A stretch of DNA of 64,000 nt from Arthrobacter sp. AFG20 (GTDB lineage Bacteria; Actinomycetota; Actinomycetes; Actinomycetales; Micrococcaceae): contig NZ_PJMC01000012.1 of assembly GCF_002892795.1 (NCBI RefSeq), positions 62,001 through 126,000 of the forward strand. Direction: 5' to 3'. Each line of letters opens with the position of its first letter. Within the stretch, counting starts at the first letter, position 1. Below the pieces are notes generated by a model. It ran no database searches. It saw only the letters and a program-made list of their open reading frames with translations, and had not been told where the DNA came from. Shown here one piece after another: positions 42,935 through 52,328 of the stretch. The translations under genes were made by a program, and so were the position numbers.

Positions 42935-44788
42935 ATGGCTGACCGGCTGGTTGCCGACGTAATGGTGGAGCGCCTCAAAGCCTGGGGCGTCAACAGGGTC
43001 TTCGGCTACAGCGGGGACGGCATTAACGGTTTCATGGGCGCGCTGCGCCGTAGCATGCAGGGCGGCGGAGCCGGCAGCAGTGAAAGCGCCGACAGCAGTA
43101 ACAGCGGAGCCGGCGTCGAATTCGTGCAGGCCCGGCATGAGGAAACCGCGGCGTTCATGGCCGTCGGGCACGCCAAGTACACGGGCCAGGTGGGCGTGGT
43201 GACGTCCACCCAGGGGCCGGGCGCGGTGCACCTCCTCAATGGGCTCTATGACGCCAAACTGGATGGCGTCCCCGTGGTGGCCATCATCGGCCAGCAGGGC
43301 CGCAGTGTGCTGGGGTCGGCCTACATGCAGGAAATCGACCTGCTGACGCTCTTCAAGGACGTGGCGGCGCAGTTCGCGCAGATGGTCAGCACCCCGGAGC
43401 AGCTTCCCATGGTGCTGGACCGCGCCTTCCGCACAGCCCTCGAAACCCGCACCCCGTGTGTCGTGATTGTCCCGCACGACATCCAGAAGGCCCCGGCCCC
43501 CGAGCTCGACCAGGAGCACGGCATCATCGTCACCGCGCCCGAATGGCAGCCTGCGCGGGTGCTGCCCCACGATGACGACCTGGCCAGGGCTGCCGAGGTG
43601 CTGGGAGCCGGCAGCAAGGTGGCGTTCCTGGTGGGGCAGGGCGCCAAGAACGCCCAGGCCGAGGTGCTGGCCCTGGCGCAACAGCTTGATGCCGGCATCA
43701 CCACAAGCCTCCTGGGCAAGCCATACATGGATGAAACGCTGCCGTTTGCGGCGGGCACCATGGGACACCTCGGTTCCACCGCCAGCGCCCACCTGATGGG
43801 GAACTGCGACACCCTCCTGATCATCGGCTCCAACGACCCGTGGACCGAGTTCTATCCGAAACCCGGGGCTGCCCGGGCCGTCCAGGTGGACATCGACGGG
43901 CGGAAGGTCGGTAACCGCTACCCCGTCGAAGTTGGTCTCGTTGGCGATGCGGCCGAAACCCTTGCCAGGCTGACGGAGCTGCTGAAGGGTGCCGGCGCGC
44001 AAAAACAGGGCCGCAAGCAATGGCGGGCGGACGTGGAGGAGCAGGTCCGCAGTTGGCACGCCCTCGCCGAGGAGCGCTCCCGCGTTCCGGCCAAGCCCGT
44101 CAACCCGGAGCTCGTGGTCCGCGAACTCAGCGGCCGGCTGCCGCGCAACGCCCAGGTGAGTGTCGACGTCGGGAGTTGCGTTTACTGGTATGCCCGCCAG
44201 CTGACCCTTCCGGAGGGAGTGCCGGCGCACCTTTCAGGGACGCTGGCCAGCATGGGCTGCTCGGTTCCGTACGGGATCGCGGCCAAGCTGGCCCGGCCGG
44301 ACAGGCCCGTCGTGGCCCTGGCCGGCGACGGCGCCATGCAGATGGCAGGCATCGCCGAGCTGGTCACCGTGGCGCACCGCTGGCGGCAGTGGTCCGACCC
44401 GCGCTTCGTGGTGTGCGTGTTCAACAACAGGGATCTGGCCGAGGTCACTTGGGAGCAACGGGAAACCGAATCCGAGCCGCGGTTCCCGGACAGCCAGGAA
44501 ATCCCCGACTTTCCCTATGCCGGATACGCGGAGCTGCTGGGGCTGACCGGCATCCGCGTTGATTCCCCGGAGCAGCTCGCCGATGCCTGGGACCAGGCGC
44601 TCGCCGCGGAACGCCCGGTAGTGATCGAGGTCCTGACCGACCCGGATGTGCCCCTCCTGCCGCCGTTCCCGGCGGGCGCCGAAAAGCTGGACGACATGCG
44701 CTCGGCGCTCTCCGAGGAAGGCGAAGCCGGGAAGGGTGCGGCGGCACTGCTGGACACCTACGCCGGCCAGGAGGAGTCCCGCAGCTGA
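42935..44788 (+). CDS. Thiamine-diphosphate-dependent enzyme (pyruvate oxidase/acetolactate synthase-like)
   Basis: TPP enzyme of the POX/AHAS superfamily, 617 residues. N-terminal PYR domain with catalytic Glu in FVQARHEETAAFMAVGHAKYTG, central domain with NCDTLLIIGSNDPWTEFYP, and C-terminal PP domain with the TPP motif LAGDGAMQMAGIAELVTVAHRWRQ...NNRDLAEVTW. The FAD site is not distinctive, so pyruvate oxidase, benzoylformate-decarboxylase-like or a stress-type TPP enzyme are all possible; the substrate is not evident. GAAGGAG precedes the ATG. Residues ~38-55 are a Ser/Gly/Asn insert in the PYR loop. Probably co-transcribed with the DUF6480 gene. Confidence 0.87.
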   Translation: MADRLVADVMVERLKAWGVNRVFGYSGDGINGFMGALRRSMQGGGAGSSESADSSNSGAGVEFVQARHEETAAFMAVGHAKYTGQVGVVTSTQGPGAVHLLNGLYDAKLDGVPVVAIIGQQGRSVLGSAYMQEIDLLTLFKDVAAQFAQMVSTPEQLPMVLDRAFRTALETRTPCVVIVPHDIQKAPAPELDQEHGIIVTAPEWQPARVLPHDDDLARAAEVLGAGSKVAFLVGQGAKNAQAEVLALAQQLDAGITTSLLGKPYMDETLPFAAGTMGHLGSTASAHLMGNCDTLLIIGSNDPWTEFYPKPGAARAVQVDIDGRKVGNRYPVEVGLVGDAAETLARLTELLKGAGAQKQGRKQWRADVEEQVRSWHALAEERSRVPAKPVNPELVVRELSGRLPRNAQVSVDVGSCVYWYARQLTLPEGVPAHLSGTLASMGCSVPYGIAAKLARPDRPVVALAGDGAMQMAGIAELVTVAHRWRQWSDPRFVVCVFNNRDLAEVTWEQRETESEPRFPDSQEIPDFPYAGYAELLGLTGIRVDSPEQLADAWDQALAAERPVVIEVLTDPDVPLLPPFPAGAEKLDDMRSALSEEGEAGKGAAALLDTYAGQEESRS

Positions 44789-44842
44789 CCGCATGACGGA
44801 ATGGGTAAGCGCGTTCCCCGATAGGGGTGGCAGGATAGGGGC

Positions 44843-45967
44843 ATGCGCATCCTCATTGCCCCGGACAAGTTCAAGGGATCACTCACCGCCGTCGAAGCCG
44901 CCGCCGCCATCGCTGAGGGCGCACTCCGGGTCTACCCGGACGCCGTTACCACGCAGTGCCCAGTGGCCGACGGCGGCGAGGGAACCCTGGAAGCCGCCGT
45001 CGCCGCCGGCTATGAGGAGCGGATCAACGCCGTCGTTGGTCCCATCCTGGCGCCGATCGGCGCCGCCTGGGCCCTCCGAAAGGACGGGTCCGGCGCCACC
45101 ACCGCAGTTATCGAAACGGCGCAAGCCTCTGGCCTGGCCCACATGGAGCCGACGCCGGAGAACTCCCTGCGGGCACACAGCTACGGCTGCGGGCAGCTCA
45201 TCGCCGCCGCCCTCGACGCCGGCGCCACCGAAATTGTGCTGGGCGTCGGCGGCTCGGCCATGACCGACGGCGGCAGCGGCGCCTTGCGTGCACTGGGCCT
45301 CAAACCACTCGACGCGGCCGGGAACGTGGTGCCGCTGGGCGGCGGCTAACTGGCCGACGCCGTCTCCCTGGATGTCGCCGGGCTCGATCCGCGGCTGTCC
45401 GCCGTCAAGTTCAGGATCGCCGTCGATGTCCAGAGCCCGCTCTACGGCACCGCCGGTGCCGCGCACGTCTTCGGCCGCCAGAAGGGCGCCGATGACGACG
45501 CCATTGAAAAGCTCGACGCCGGCCTGCGCAACTGGGCATCCCTCCTCCGGGAGGCGACGGGCCGGGACGTCAACGTCCCGGGCGCCGGAGCGGCCGGCGG
45601 CTTCCCGGCGTCCTTCCTTGCCTTTACCCAGGCAACGCTGGAAGGCGGCTTCGCGCTGGTGGCTGCGTTGACGGGCTTGGCCGAGAAGCTCGCCGACGCC
45701 GACCTGGTGATCACCGGCGAGGGCTCCATGGACTCCCAGTCGCTCACCGGGAAGGCGCCGATCGCCCTCGCGGAGGCCGCCCGGGATCGCGGCATCCCGG
45801 TCGTAGCCGTGGCGGGACGCATTCTGGTCACGCCGGAGGAGCTGGCCGGGCACGGCGTGGTGGCCGCGGCGCAACTGCTGGACGTCGCGCCCAGCCCGCA
45901 GGACGCCATGTCCGACGCCGGCAAATACCTCGCGTGGGCGACGCGCCAAGTGCTGGAAGGAGCCTAG
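44843..45967 (+). pseudogene. Glycerate kinase, interrupted by an in-frame TAA
   Basis: Type I glycerate kinase (GarK/GlxK family), which would phosphorylate D-glycerate. The frame begins MRILIAPDKFKGSLTAVEAAAAIAEGA and continues through PVADGGEGTLEA and LGVGGSAMTDGGSGALRALG, then hits TAA at 45347-45349 inside PLGGG-stop-LADAVSLDVAGLDP. The same frame resumes at once with intact family sequence (VPGAGAAGGFPASFLAF, LVITGEGSMDSQSLTGKAP, AVAGRILVTPEEL) to a normal stop, 373 residues plus the stop. No base is gained or lost, so this is a point nonsense mutation or a base-call error rather than a frameshift. A short 168-residue protein would lack the C-terminal half of the fold. Confidence 0.88.
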
Positions 45968-46461
45968 CCGCCCTCTTTCTTGGCCCTCCGGTGCAGATGC
46001 ACGGGAACGTAGGCCAGGAGGATCGCCAGCACACCCAACAGCACGCCGCCGGCGATGAGGCCCACTGTGCGGCCTGCCGTAACGTCGAACACCAGCGCGG
46101 CGGTGCCCACGCTGAGGGCGGCCACCCCGCCGAGGGCGATCTTGGTGATGTTGTCCGCGCTGGCCACCAGGGTTGCCTTGAGCCGCTTCCGGAACAGCCG
46201 GCGGTGGACGCTGACCGGCAGGAGGATGAACGCGGTGGTCAGCGCGGCGAGGGCCACGTTCACGAGGTAGAGCGTGACCTGGAAGTCATCGAGGGTCTCA
46301 AAGCGCTGCTGGAACGGCAGGGTCAGCAGGAAGCCGGCAAGGATCTGGACGCCCGTCTGCAGGACTCGCAGTTCCTGGATCAGTTCCATCCAGTTCCGGT
46401 CCAGCTGCTCCTCGCGGGTCTCGTTCCGGCCGCTGCCAGCCGGGGCGTCCGGATCGGTCAT
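45964..46461 (-). CDS. DUF6328-family membrane protein
   Basis: 165 residues from ATG 46461 (GAGGAGG upstream), rather than an upstream in-frame ATG with no ribosome-binding site. The soluble N-terminus ends in NETREEQLDRNWMELIQELRVLQTGVQIL, the family hallmark, followed by four predicted transmembrane helices (~45-60, 75-95, 115-135, 140-160) and a basic tail HLHRRAKKEGG. Function unknown. It converges on the glycerate kinase remnant, overlapping its end by 4 bp, and is divergent from the SDR gene. Confidence 0.88.
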   Translation of the reverse strand: MTDPDAPAGSGRNETREEQLDRNWMELIQELRVLQTGVQILAGFLLTLPFQQRFETLDDFQVTLYLVNVALAALTTAFILLPVSVHRRLFRKRLKATLVASADNITKIALGGVAALSVGTAALVFDVTAGRTVGLIAGGVLLGVLAILLAYVPVHLHRRAKKEGG

Positions 46462-46650
46462 GAACCCTCCTCTTTCTGGCCTCTGTCCGGCCAACGGCGC
46501 GTGCGCCTGCTCCAAACCTAGGCTCAAGTATGCCCTAATTCAACAAATGCTAAGTTTGCTGACTAGTGTTGCGTCAGGTGGTGGACTTGCTCCTCAAACC
46601 TGCGTTAGGTTCGAACAACCGGCAGCCCAGACAATGTAAGCAGGTGGAGA

Positions 46651-47550
46651 ATGAGCGACCCAGCCAAGCAGTCCGACCAGCCCGGTGATCCCCGGGGGAC
46701 ATACCACTCAGGGCCCTTTCCCGAGCAGGAGCAGAAGCAGCCGGGCCTGACCGCACCCATGGATCCGCAGCCGGACCATGGCGAGCTGAGTTACGAGGGA
46801 AGCGGGGCGCTGGAGGGCAAAGCGGCGCTCATCACGGGCGGCGACTCCGGAATCGGCAAGGCGGTGGCCATCGCCTTCGCACGCGAGGGGGCCGACGTCG
46901 CCATTTCCTATCTTCCCGAAGAGGAGGACGACGCGCAGGACACCGCCGAATGGATCCGCAAGACCGGCCGACGGGCACTGCTCCTCGCCGGTGACGGCAG
47001 GAACGAGGACTTCAGCACATCGATAGTCGAGGACGCCGTTGCAGAGTTTGGCCGGCTCGACGTGCTGGTGCTGAATGCGGCGTACCAGAAAAACCGCGAC
47101 AGCCTTGAGTCCCTGCCCACCGAGGAGTTCGACCGCGTCTTCAAGACCAACCTGTACTCCCTGCTGTGGACAGCCCGTGCCGCCGTGCCGCACCTGAAGG
47201 CCGGTGCTTCGATCATCACCACGGCCTCCATCCAGGCATTCAATCCGTCTCCCGGGCTCATTGACTACGCCATGACCAAGGCGGCCCAGGTGGCCTTCAC
47301 CAAGGCCCTCGCCCAGGAACTGGGACCCAAGGGAATCCGGGTCAACGCCGTGGCGCCCGGGCCCATCTGGACCCCGCTCATCCCGGCCACCGAATGGCCG
47401 GACAAGCTGCCCAAGTTCGGCCAGGACACTCCCCTGCAGCGCGCGGGACAGCCCGCCGAGCTCGCCCCTGCCTACGTTCTGCTGGCATCCGACGCCGGTT
47501 CGTACATGTCCGGGGCGGTGGTTCCCGTCACCGGCGGCAAAGGCCTTTGA
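46651..47550 (+). CDS. SDR-family oxidoreductase, general-stress-protein-39-like
   Basis: Classical short-chain dehydrogenase, 299 residues, with the ~45-residue N-terminal extension (PAKQSDQPGDPRGTYHSGPF) typical of the Bacillus GSP39/YhdF group. Cofactor motif ALITGGDSGIGKAVAIAFAREG, then DVLVLNAAYQKN (N-A-G-like), catalytic Ser in TTASIQAF, Tyr-x-x-x-Lys in IDYAMTKAA and GIRVNAVAPGPIWTPLI. GGTGGAG lies just before the ATG. Divergent from DUF6328; the physiological substrate is unknown. Stress induction is inferred from the Bacillus relatives. Confidence 0.92.
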   Translation: MSDPAKQSDQPGDPRGTYHSGPFPEQEQKQPGLTAPMDPQPDHGELSYEGSGALEGKAALITGGDSGIGKAVAIAFAREGADVAISYLPEEEDDAQDTAEWIRKTGRRALLLAGDGRNEDFSTSIVEDAVAEFGRLDVLVLNAAYQKNRDSLESLPTEEFDRVFKTNLYSLLWTARAAVPHLKAGASIITTASIQAFNPSPGLIDYAMTKAAQVAFTKALAQELGPKGIRVNAVAPGPIWTPLIPATEWPDKLPKFGQDTPLQRAGQPAELAPAYVLLASDAGSYMSGAVVPVTGGKGL

Positions 47551-47600
47551 GTTTCCAGTAATTCCCAGCCAAGCAATTCCCCACCAAGCAGGAGGAACAG

Positions 47601-48149
47601 ATGAGCCAGGACAACCAGCACGCAGCCCCTGAAGAGGAAGCGGGAGGCTACGGCACGCCCACCGCGGAGCAGGAAGCCGGCGGCCAGCAGTTTGCCCAGC
47701 CCCGCGAAGAAGAAGACTTCGACGCCGCGGGCCTGAACCAGAACAGCCCCGAGGGAGAGACCTTCCAGACCGGAACGCCGAACCTCAGCCACTTCGCCGA
47801 GGAGGACCAGGACAGCTCGGGCGAACCCGGGGCCGGTCGCTTCGGCGGAACCGACGACCAGCTCCACGCCGAGGGTGAAAGCAACGTGGCAGGCTTTGAC
47901 CCGGTCCCCGGCGAGTCACCGCTGCCGCGCGATCCGGACGCCTCGCCCGGGGCCGGCGCCGAGGACGGGGACACGGCCGTGCCCTCGGCAGACGCCGAGA
48001 TCGACGAGGGCAACGCTGACGAATCCGGCGCCGAGCAGTTCTCCTCGGAGCCCGGGCAGGAGGCGGCGGGCATTCCGGACGGCAGCGGCAACGACCTGCC
48101 CAAGGAAAAGTCACCCAACGACGACGATGAAACGTTCGACGCCGGATAG
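47601..48149 (+). CDS. Acidic disordered hypothetical protein
   Basis: 182 residues, very rich in Glu, Asp, Gly, Ala, Ser and Pro with almost no bulky hydrophobics, so predicted intrinsically disordered. The core TFQTGTPNLSHFAEEDQDSSGEP contains its only aromatic cluster. AGCAGGAGG precedes the ATG; it lies 50 bp after the SDR gene on the same strand and may share its transcript. I do not recognise a family. In composition it matches 42041-42505 and 42679-42906, suggesting a common role. Confidence 0.75.
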   Translation: MSQDNQHAAPEEEAGGYGTPTAEQEAGGQQFAQPREEEDFDAAGLNQNSPEGETFQTGTPNLSHFAEEDQDSSGEPGAGRFGGTDDQLHAEGESNVAGFDPVPGESPLPRDPDASPGAGAEDGDTAVPSADAEIDEGNADESGAEQFSSEPGQEAAGIPDGSGNDLPKEKSPNDDDETFDAG

Positions 48150-48205
48150 CCCGCACCCCGCGCGGGACTCATCTACGCAGGACTCCTGCCGCGGGACTGT
48201 TTTCG

Positions 48206-48245
48206 GAGGCAGCCCGGGAAGCCCTAACGCTTCTTGGGCTGCCTC
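48206..48245. terminator. Bidirectional terminator at 3' end of NCS2 permease
   Basis: GAGGCAGCCC / GGGCTGCCTC, perfect 10-bp arms with a 20-nt loop, followed by TTTGC on the plus strand. The right arm is inside the last codons of the convergent permease gene. Confidence 0.75.
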
Positions 48246-49576
48246 TTTGCTGCGGCGTTGATTGCTGCCTTGGCGGCTGGCGGCAGGCCCTGCTGCTCGG
48301 TCTCGGGCTCGGCGGCGGTGCCGCGGGCCTTCGCGATGGCCTTCATGCCGTGGTAGATCACCAGGGCCGCGGCGGATCCGAGCGCGATGCCCGTGAACTT
48401 CAGGTCCCCCACGGCCCAGGTGTAGTCCGCGATGCCGATGATGAGGGAAACTGCGGCCGTGGTCAGGTTGACCGGGTTCGAAAAGTTGACCTTGTTTTGG
48501 ACCCAGATCTTCACGCCGAGGATACCGATCATGCCGTACAGCATGGTGGCGGCGCCGCCCAGCACGCCCGGCGGGACCGTGGCGATCAGTTCGCCGAACT
48601 TCGGCGAAAAGCTCAGCAGGATGGCGAAGACGCCGGCCACCCAGTAGGCGGCAGTGGAGTAGACCTTGGTGGCCGCCATGACGCCGATGTTTTCTGCATA
48701 CGTCGTTGTGCCGGAGCCGCCGCCGAACCCGGCAAGCACCGTGGCGGCACCGTCGGCCATCAGGGCACGGCCGGAGACGCCGTCCAGGTTCTGGCCGGTC
48801 ATGGCGGACACCGACTTCACGTGGCCGATGTTCTCGGCCACCAGCACCAGGACCACCGGCACGAACAGGCCCAGTACGCCGATGTGGAACTCGGGCGTCT
48901 GGAAGTGGGGGAGTCCTACCCAGGCGGCGGCGTCCATCTTCTCGTAGCTCACCTCGCCGCGGAGCATTGCCACCAGGTAGCCCACCAGCACGCCCACCAG
49001 GATGCTGAGGCGGCCGATGATTCCGCGGAACAGGACGCTCACCACGATGATGGTGGCCAGCGTGATCAGTGCGGTCACGGGGGCGGCGTCGAAGTTGTTC
49101 TTGGCGGCAGGAGCCAGGTTGAGCCCGATCAGGGCCACGATGGCGCCTGTGACAATCGGCGGCATCAGCCGGTTGATCCAACCGGCGCCGAACTTCTGCA
49201 CGATCGCGCCGATCACGGCGAGGCCGGCGCCGGCCAGCACCACGCCGCCCAGCGCCCCGGGGATACCGAACTGCTGCTGGGACGCCGTGATGGGCGCGAT
49301 GAACGCAAAGCTTGAGCCAAGGTAGCTGGGAACGCGGCCCTGGGTGATCACGAGGAACAGGAGTGTGCCGATGCCGGAGAAGAAGAGCGTGGTGGCCGGC
49401 GGCATTCCGGTGATGATCGGCACCAGGAAGGTGGCGCCGAACATGGCCACAACGTGCTGCATGCCTACACCGATGGTGATGGGCCACGCGAGCCGTTCGC
49501 CGGGAGCCACCACTTCGCCCGGACGTACGGCCTTGCCGTTGCCGTGCAGCTTCCATTTGATTCCGAGCATGCTCAT
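48224..49576 (-). CDS. NCS2-family nucleobase (uracil/xanthine) permease
   Basis: Proton-coupled nucleobase importer, 450 residues, about 14 transmembrane segments. NCS2 features: WPITIGVGMQHVVAMFGATFLVPIITG, SYLGSSFAFIAPI, the signature Glu segment VVLVLVAENIGHVKSVSAMTG and GGGSGTTTYAENIGVMAATKVYS with the second Glu. This pattern is that of UraA-type uracil permeases more than of xanthine or guanine carriers. The ATG at 49576 follows GAAAGG; a second ATG three codons in is possible. Divergent from the RutE-type gene, which makes pyrimidine use plausible. Confidence 0.93.
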   Translation of the reverse strand: MSMLGIKWKLHGNGKAVRPGEVVAPGERLAWPITIGVGMQHVVAMFGATFLVPIITGMPPATTLFFSGIGTLLFLVITQGRVPSYLGSSFAFIAPITASQQQFGIPGALGGVVLAGAGLAVIGAIVQKFGAGWINRLMPPIVTGAIVALIGLNLAPAAKNNFDAAPVTALITLATIIVVSVLFRGIIGRLSILVGVLVGYLVAMLRGEVSYEKMDAAAWVGLPHFQTPEFHIGVLGLFVPVVLVLVAENIGHVKSVSAMTGQNLDGVSGRALMADGAATVLAGFGGGSGTTTYAENIGVMAATKVYSTAAYWVAGVFAILLSFSPKFGELIATVPPGVLGGAATMLYGMIGILGVKIWVQNKVNFSNPVNLTTAAVSLIIGIADYTWAVGDLKFTGIALGSAAALVIYHGMKAIAKARGTAAEPETEQQGLPPAAKAAINAAAKRQPKKR

Positions 49577-49841
49577 TGGCGGGGCCTTTCGGAGGGGAGT
49601 TTGCCCGCTCGCCGGGCTGGATCTTCAGGAGCAAGAATACCCCGCCGGACGCGGGCGCGAGAGGGCTTCCGGCCGTCAGCCGGTGCAGCCAGGATTGGCC
49701 GCCGCAGTGTGTGGAACGTCACGCGCTTATTTGGCTGTTCCGGGAAGAGCGCGCTTCTGAATCCGGTTGAACCCAACGAAAGCAAGCAGGACTGCCCGAC
49801 GCCGCCCGCAGGCGTATGTCGGCCTAGTGAAAGGGGCGCGA

Positions 49842-50447
49842 ATGACAATCGCCCATGAAGAAGCAGTGATCGATTCCGCCGCCGTGGATGCCATCTTCGC
49901 CGAAGCCCGCACCGCCAACGCGTTCACCGGCGAGGTTAGCGAGCAGCAGGCCCGCGCCATCTACGAACTGACCAAGTTCGGCCCCACCGCCTTCAACTCC
50001 CAGCCGCTGCGCGTCACCTACGTGCGCTCGGAGGAGGCCCGCGCCAAGCTCGTGGCCACCCTGTCTTCGGGCAACCGGGCCAAGACGGCCTCCGCGCCCC
50101 TGGTGGCAATCCTCAGCTACGACACGGCCTGGCAGGAGCAGTGGGACAACTTCCTCCCCGGCTACAACGCCCCCAAGGCCATGTACGACGCCGCACCGGA
50201 CCTGGCCACCTCCACGGGCAATAACAACGCCCACCTGCAGGCCGGTTACTTCATCCTGGCCGTCCGCTCGCTCGGCTTCGCCGCCGGCCCGATGACCGGC
50301 GCGGACTTCCCCGCCATCGACGCAGAGTTCTTCCCGGCAGGCGACCAGAAAAGCTTCCTGGTGGTGAACATCGGCCAGCCCGGCCCCGAGGCCTGGGGCG
50401 AAGCGAAGCCCAAGTTCGCCTACGAGGACGTGGTCCGCACGGTCTAA
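49842..50447 (+). CDS. Malonic-semialdehyde-reductase-type nitroreductase (RutE-like)
   Basis: FMN-dependent nitroreductase-fold protein of the RutE/HadB subgroup, 201 residues. RutE reduces malonic semialdehyde to 3-hydroxypropionate in uracil breakdown. Features: LTKFGPTAFNSQPLRVTYVRS (FMN-binding N-terminal loop), SAPLVAILSYDTAWQEQW, NAHLQAGYFILAVRSLGFAAGPMTGADFP and SFLVVNIGQPG. GAAAGGGGCGCGA precedes ATG 49842. Other rut genes are not visible; the divergent NCS2 permease is the only hint of a pyrimidine link. A general nitroreductase role is the alternative. Confidence 0.88.
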   Translation: MTIAHEEAVIDSAAVDAIFAEARTANAFTGEVSEQQARAIYELTKFGPTAFNSQPLRVTYVRSEEARAKLVATLSSGNRAKTASAPLVAILSYDTAWQEQWDNFLPGYNAPKAMYDAAPDLATSTGNNNAHLQAGYFILAVRSLGFAAGPMTGADFPAIDAEFFPAGDQKSFLVVNIGQPGPEAWGEAKPKFAYEDVVRTV

Positions 50448-50479
50448 AGGCCGGGTTGCGGACAGCCTCCGAACACGGA

Positions 50480-50515
50480 ATGCCTCCGGCAATATGGGGG
50501 ACATTCCGGAGGCAT
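50480..50515 (+). terminator. Hairpin after RutE-like gene
   Basis: ATGCCTCCGG / CCGGAGGCAT, perfect 10-bp arms with a 16-nt loop, 33 bp after the stop. No T-run. Confidence 0.6.
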
Positions 50516-50605
50516 CCTGGACAGTATTTCTGCAGTCAAAAACTGCAAGGCATGCATCCGGGCCACTTCCAATGGTAGTCCTGTTTGGACTTCTTGAGCA
50601 TAAGC

Positions 50606-50640
50606 AAAGCGCCGGATGGTCAACAGCCATCCGGCGCTTT
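50606..50640. terminator. Terminator of pgm
   Basis: AAAGCGCCGGATGG / CCATCCGGCGCTTT, perfect 14-bp arms with a 7-nt loop. On the minus strand, 27 bp downstream of the pgm stop, it ends in a T-rich AAA/TTT flank, so it works for the convergent pair. Confidence 0.88.
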
Positions 50641-50666
50641 CTTGTTCCTGGGAACCGAGTAATTTC

Positions 50667-52328
50667 CTAGGAAATGACCCCGTCCACCAGAGCCTTGGCC
50701 TCGGCCTGAACCTGCTTGAGGTGGTCGGCGCCCTTGAAGGACTCCGCGTAGATTTTGTAGACGTCCTCGGTGCCGGAGGGGCGGGCCGCGAACCACGCGT
50801 TCTCGGTGACCACTTTCAGTCCGCCGATAGACGCGCCGTTGCCCGGCGCCTCGGTCAGTTTGGCCGTGATTGCCTCGCCTGCCAGTTCCGTCGCAGTGAC
50901 GTCCGACGACGACAGCTTGCCCAGCGCCGCCTTCTGGTCCCGCGTCGCGGCGGCGTCGATCCGTGCATACACCGGCGCACCGAACTGGTCCGTGAGGCCC
51001 TTGTAAAGCTGGGATGGCGACTTGCCGGTGACGGCGGTGATCTCCGAAGCCAGCAGCGCCAGCAGGATGCCGTCCTTGTCCGTGGTCCAGACGCTGCCGT
51101 CGCGCTTGTTGAAGGAAGCGCCGGCGGATTCTTCGCCGCCGAATGCACCTTCGCCGGAGAGCAGGCCGGGGACGAACCACTTGAAGCCCACGGGCACCTC
51201 CACGAGCTTGCGGCCCAGGCCGTCCGCCACGCGGTCGATGATCGAGGAGGACACGAGGGTCTTGCCCACAACGGAGTTCGGGTTCCAGCCGCTGCGGTTG
51301 CGGTACAGGTAGTCGATGGCCACCGCGAGGTAGTGGTTGGGGTTCATCAGTCCGCCGTCAGGGGTAACGATGCCGTGCCGGTCGGCGTCGGCGTCATTCC
51401 CGGTGGCGACATCGAAGGCGGTAGACCCGTCCGCACCAACAGTCATCCGGTTGATGAGGGAGGCCATGGCCGACGGCGAAGAGCAGTCCATCCGGATCTT
51501 CTCGTCCCAGTCCAGGGTCATGAAAGCCCATTGCGGGTCCACCGTGGGGTTGACCACCGTGAGGTTCAGCTGGTGGCGTTCGCCGATCTCACCCCAGTAA
51601 TCCACGGACGCGCCGCCCATGGGGTCGGCCCCGATCCGGACGCCGGCATTACGGATGGCATCCAAGTCCAGGACAGAGGGCAGATCGTCCACATAGCTGC
51701 TCAGGAAATCGAACTTTCCGGTGGTCTCGGCCTCGAGGGCCTGGGCCAGCGGAATCCGCTTCACGCCGCGGAGCCCGTTCTCCAGCAGTTCGTTGGCGCG
51801 GTTGGCGATCCAGCCCGTCGCGTCGGTGTCGGCCGGGCCGCCGTGCGGAGGGTTGTACTTGAAGCCGCCGTCGGCCGGCGGGTTGTGGCTGGGAGTGACA
51901 ACAATGCCGTCAGCCTGCGGTGCTCCGGCCGGGGCGTTGCGGTTGTACGTGAGGATGGCGTGGCTCAGGGCCGGGGTGGGGGTGTAGCCGTGCCGCGCGT
52001 CGATGAGGACGTTCACGCCGTTTGCGGCAAGCACCTCAAGGGCGGAGTTCTGCGCCGGTTCGCTCAGCGCGTGGGTGTCCTTGGCCAGGAACAGCGGGCC
52101 GGTGATGCCCTGCCCGGCGCGGTACTCCACGATCGCCTGCGTGATCGCCACGATGTGACCCTCGTTGAAGGACGCTTTCAGGCTCGAGCCGCGGTGCCCG
52201 GAGGTTCCGAAGGCCACGCGCTGGCCGGGATCCCCCAGGTCAGGCTTGACGTCGTAGTACGCGTCGAGCAGTGCGGTCAGATCGACAAGGTCTTGGGGTT
52301 GGGCAACTGTGCCCGCTCGGCTAGCCAT
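50667..52328 (-). CDS. pgm: Phosphoglucomutase (alpha-D-glucose phosphate-specific)
   Basis: Interconverts glucose 1- and glucose 6-phosphate, 553 residues, the length of E. coli Pgm. Phosphoserine Ser147 sits in [19 protein letters not shown]; metal loop [10 protein letters not shown] and sugar-binding GEESAGASF are present, with the C-terminal phosphate-binding [18 protein letters not shown]-terminal signature GTSGHRGSS. Start chosen at [12 protein letters not shown] (ATG 52328); 12 codons upstream are an alternative. Single gene with its own terminator. Confidence 0.96.
   Translation of the reverse strand: MASRAGTVAQPQDLVDLTALLDAYYDVKPDLGDPGQRVAFGTSGHRGSSLKASFNEGHIVAITQAIVEYRAGQGITGPLFLAKDTHALSEPAQNSALEVLAANGVNVLIDARHGYTPTPALSHAILTYNRNAPAGAPQADGIVVTPSHNPPADGGFKYNPPHGGPADTDATGWIANRANELLENGLRGVKRIPLAQALEAETTGKFDFLSSYVDDLPSVLDLDAIRNAGVRIGADPMGGASVDYWGEIGERHQLNLTVVNPTVDPQWAFMTLDWDEKIRMDCSSPSAMASLINRMTVGADGSTAFDVATGNDADADRHGIVTPDGGLMNPNHYLAVAIDYLYRNRSGWNPNSVVGKTLVSSSIIDRVADGLGRKLVEVPVGFKWFVPGLLSGEGAFGGEESAGASFNKRDGSVWTTDKDGILLALLASEITAVTGKSPSQLYKGLTDQFGAPVYARIDAAATRDQKAALGKLSSSDVTATELAGEAITAKLTEAPGNGASIGGLKVVTENAWFAARPSGTEDVYKIYAESFKGADHLKQVQAEAKALVDGVIS

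Noticed and set aside
45350..45967. Second half of glycerate kinase as an independent gene
   Set aside because: It continues the same frame immediately after the TAA, has no own ribosome-binding site, and begins in the middle of the kinase fold; treated as part of one pseudogene.
49577..49841. Purine- or pyrimidine-sensing riboswitch upstream of the NCS2 permease
   Set aside because: No recognisable aptamer core or antiterminator/terminator pair was found in the gap.
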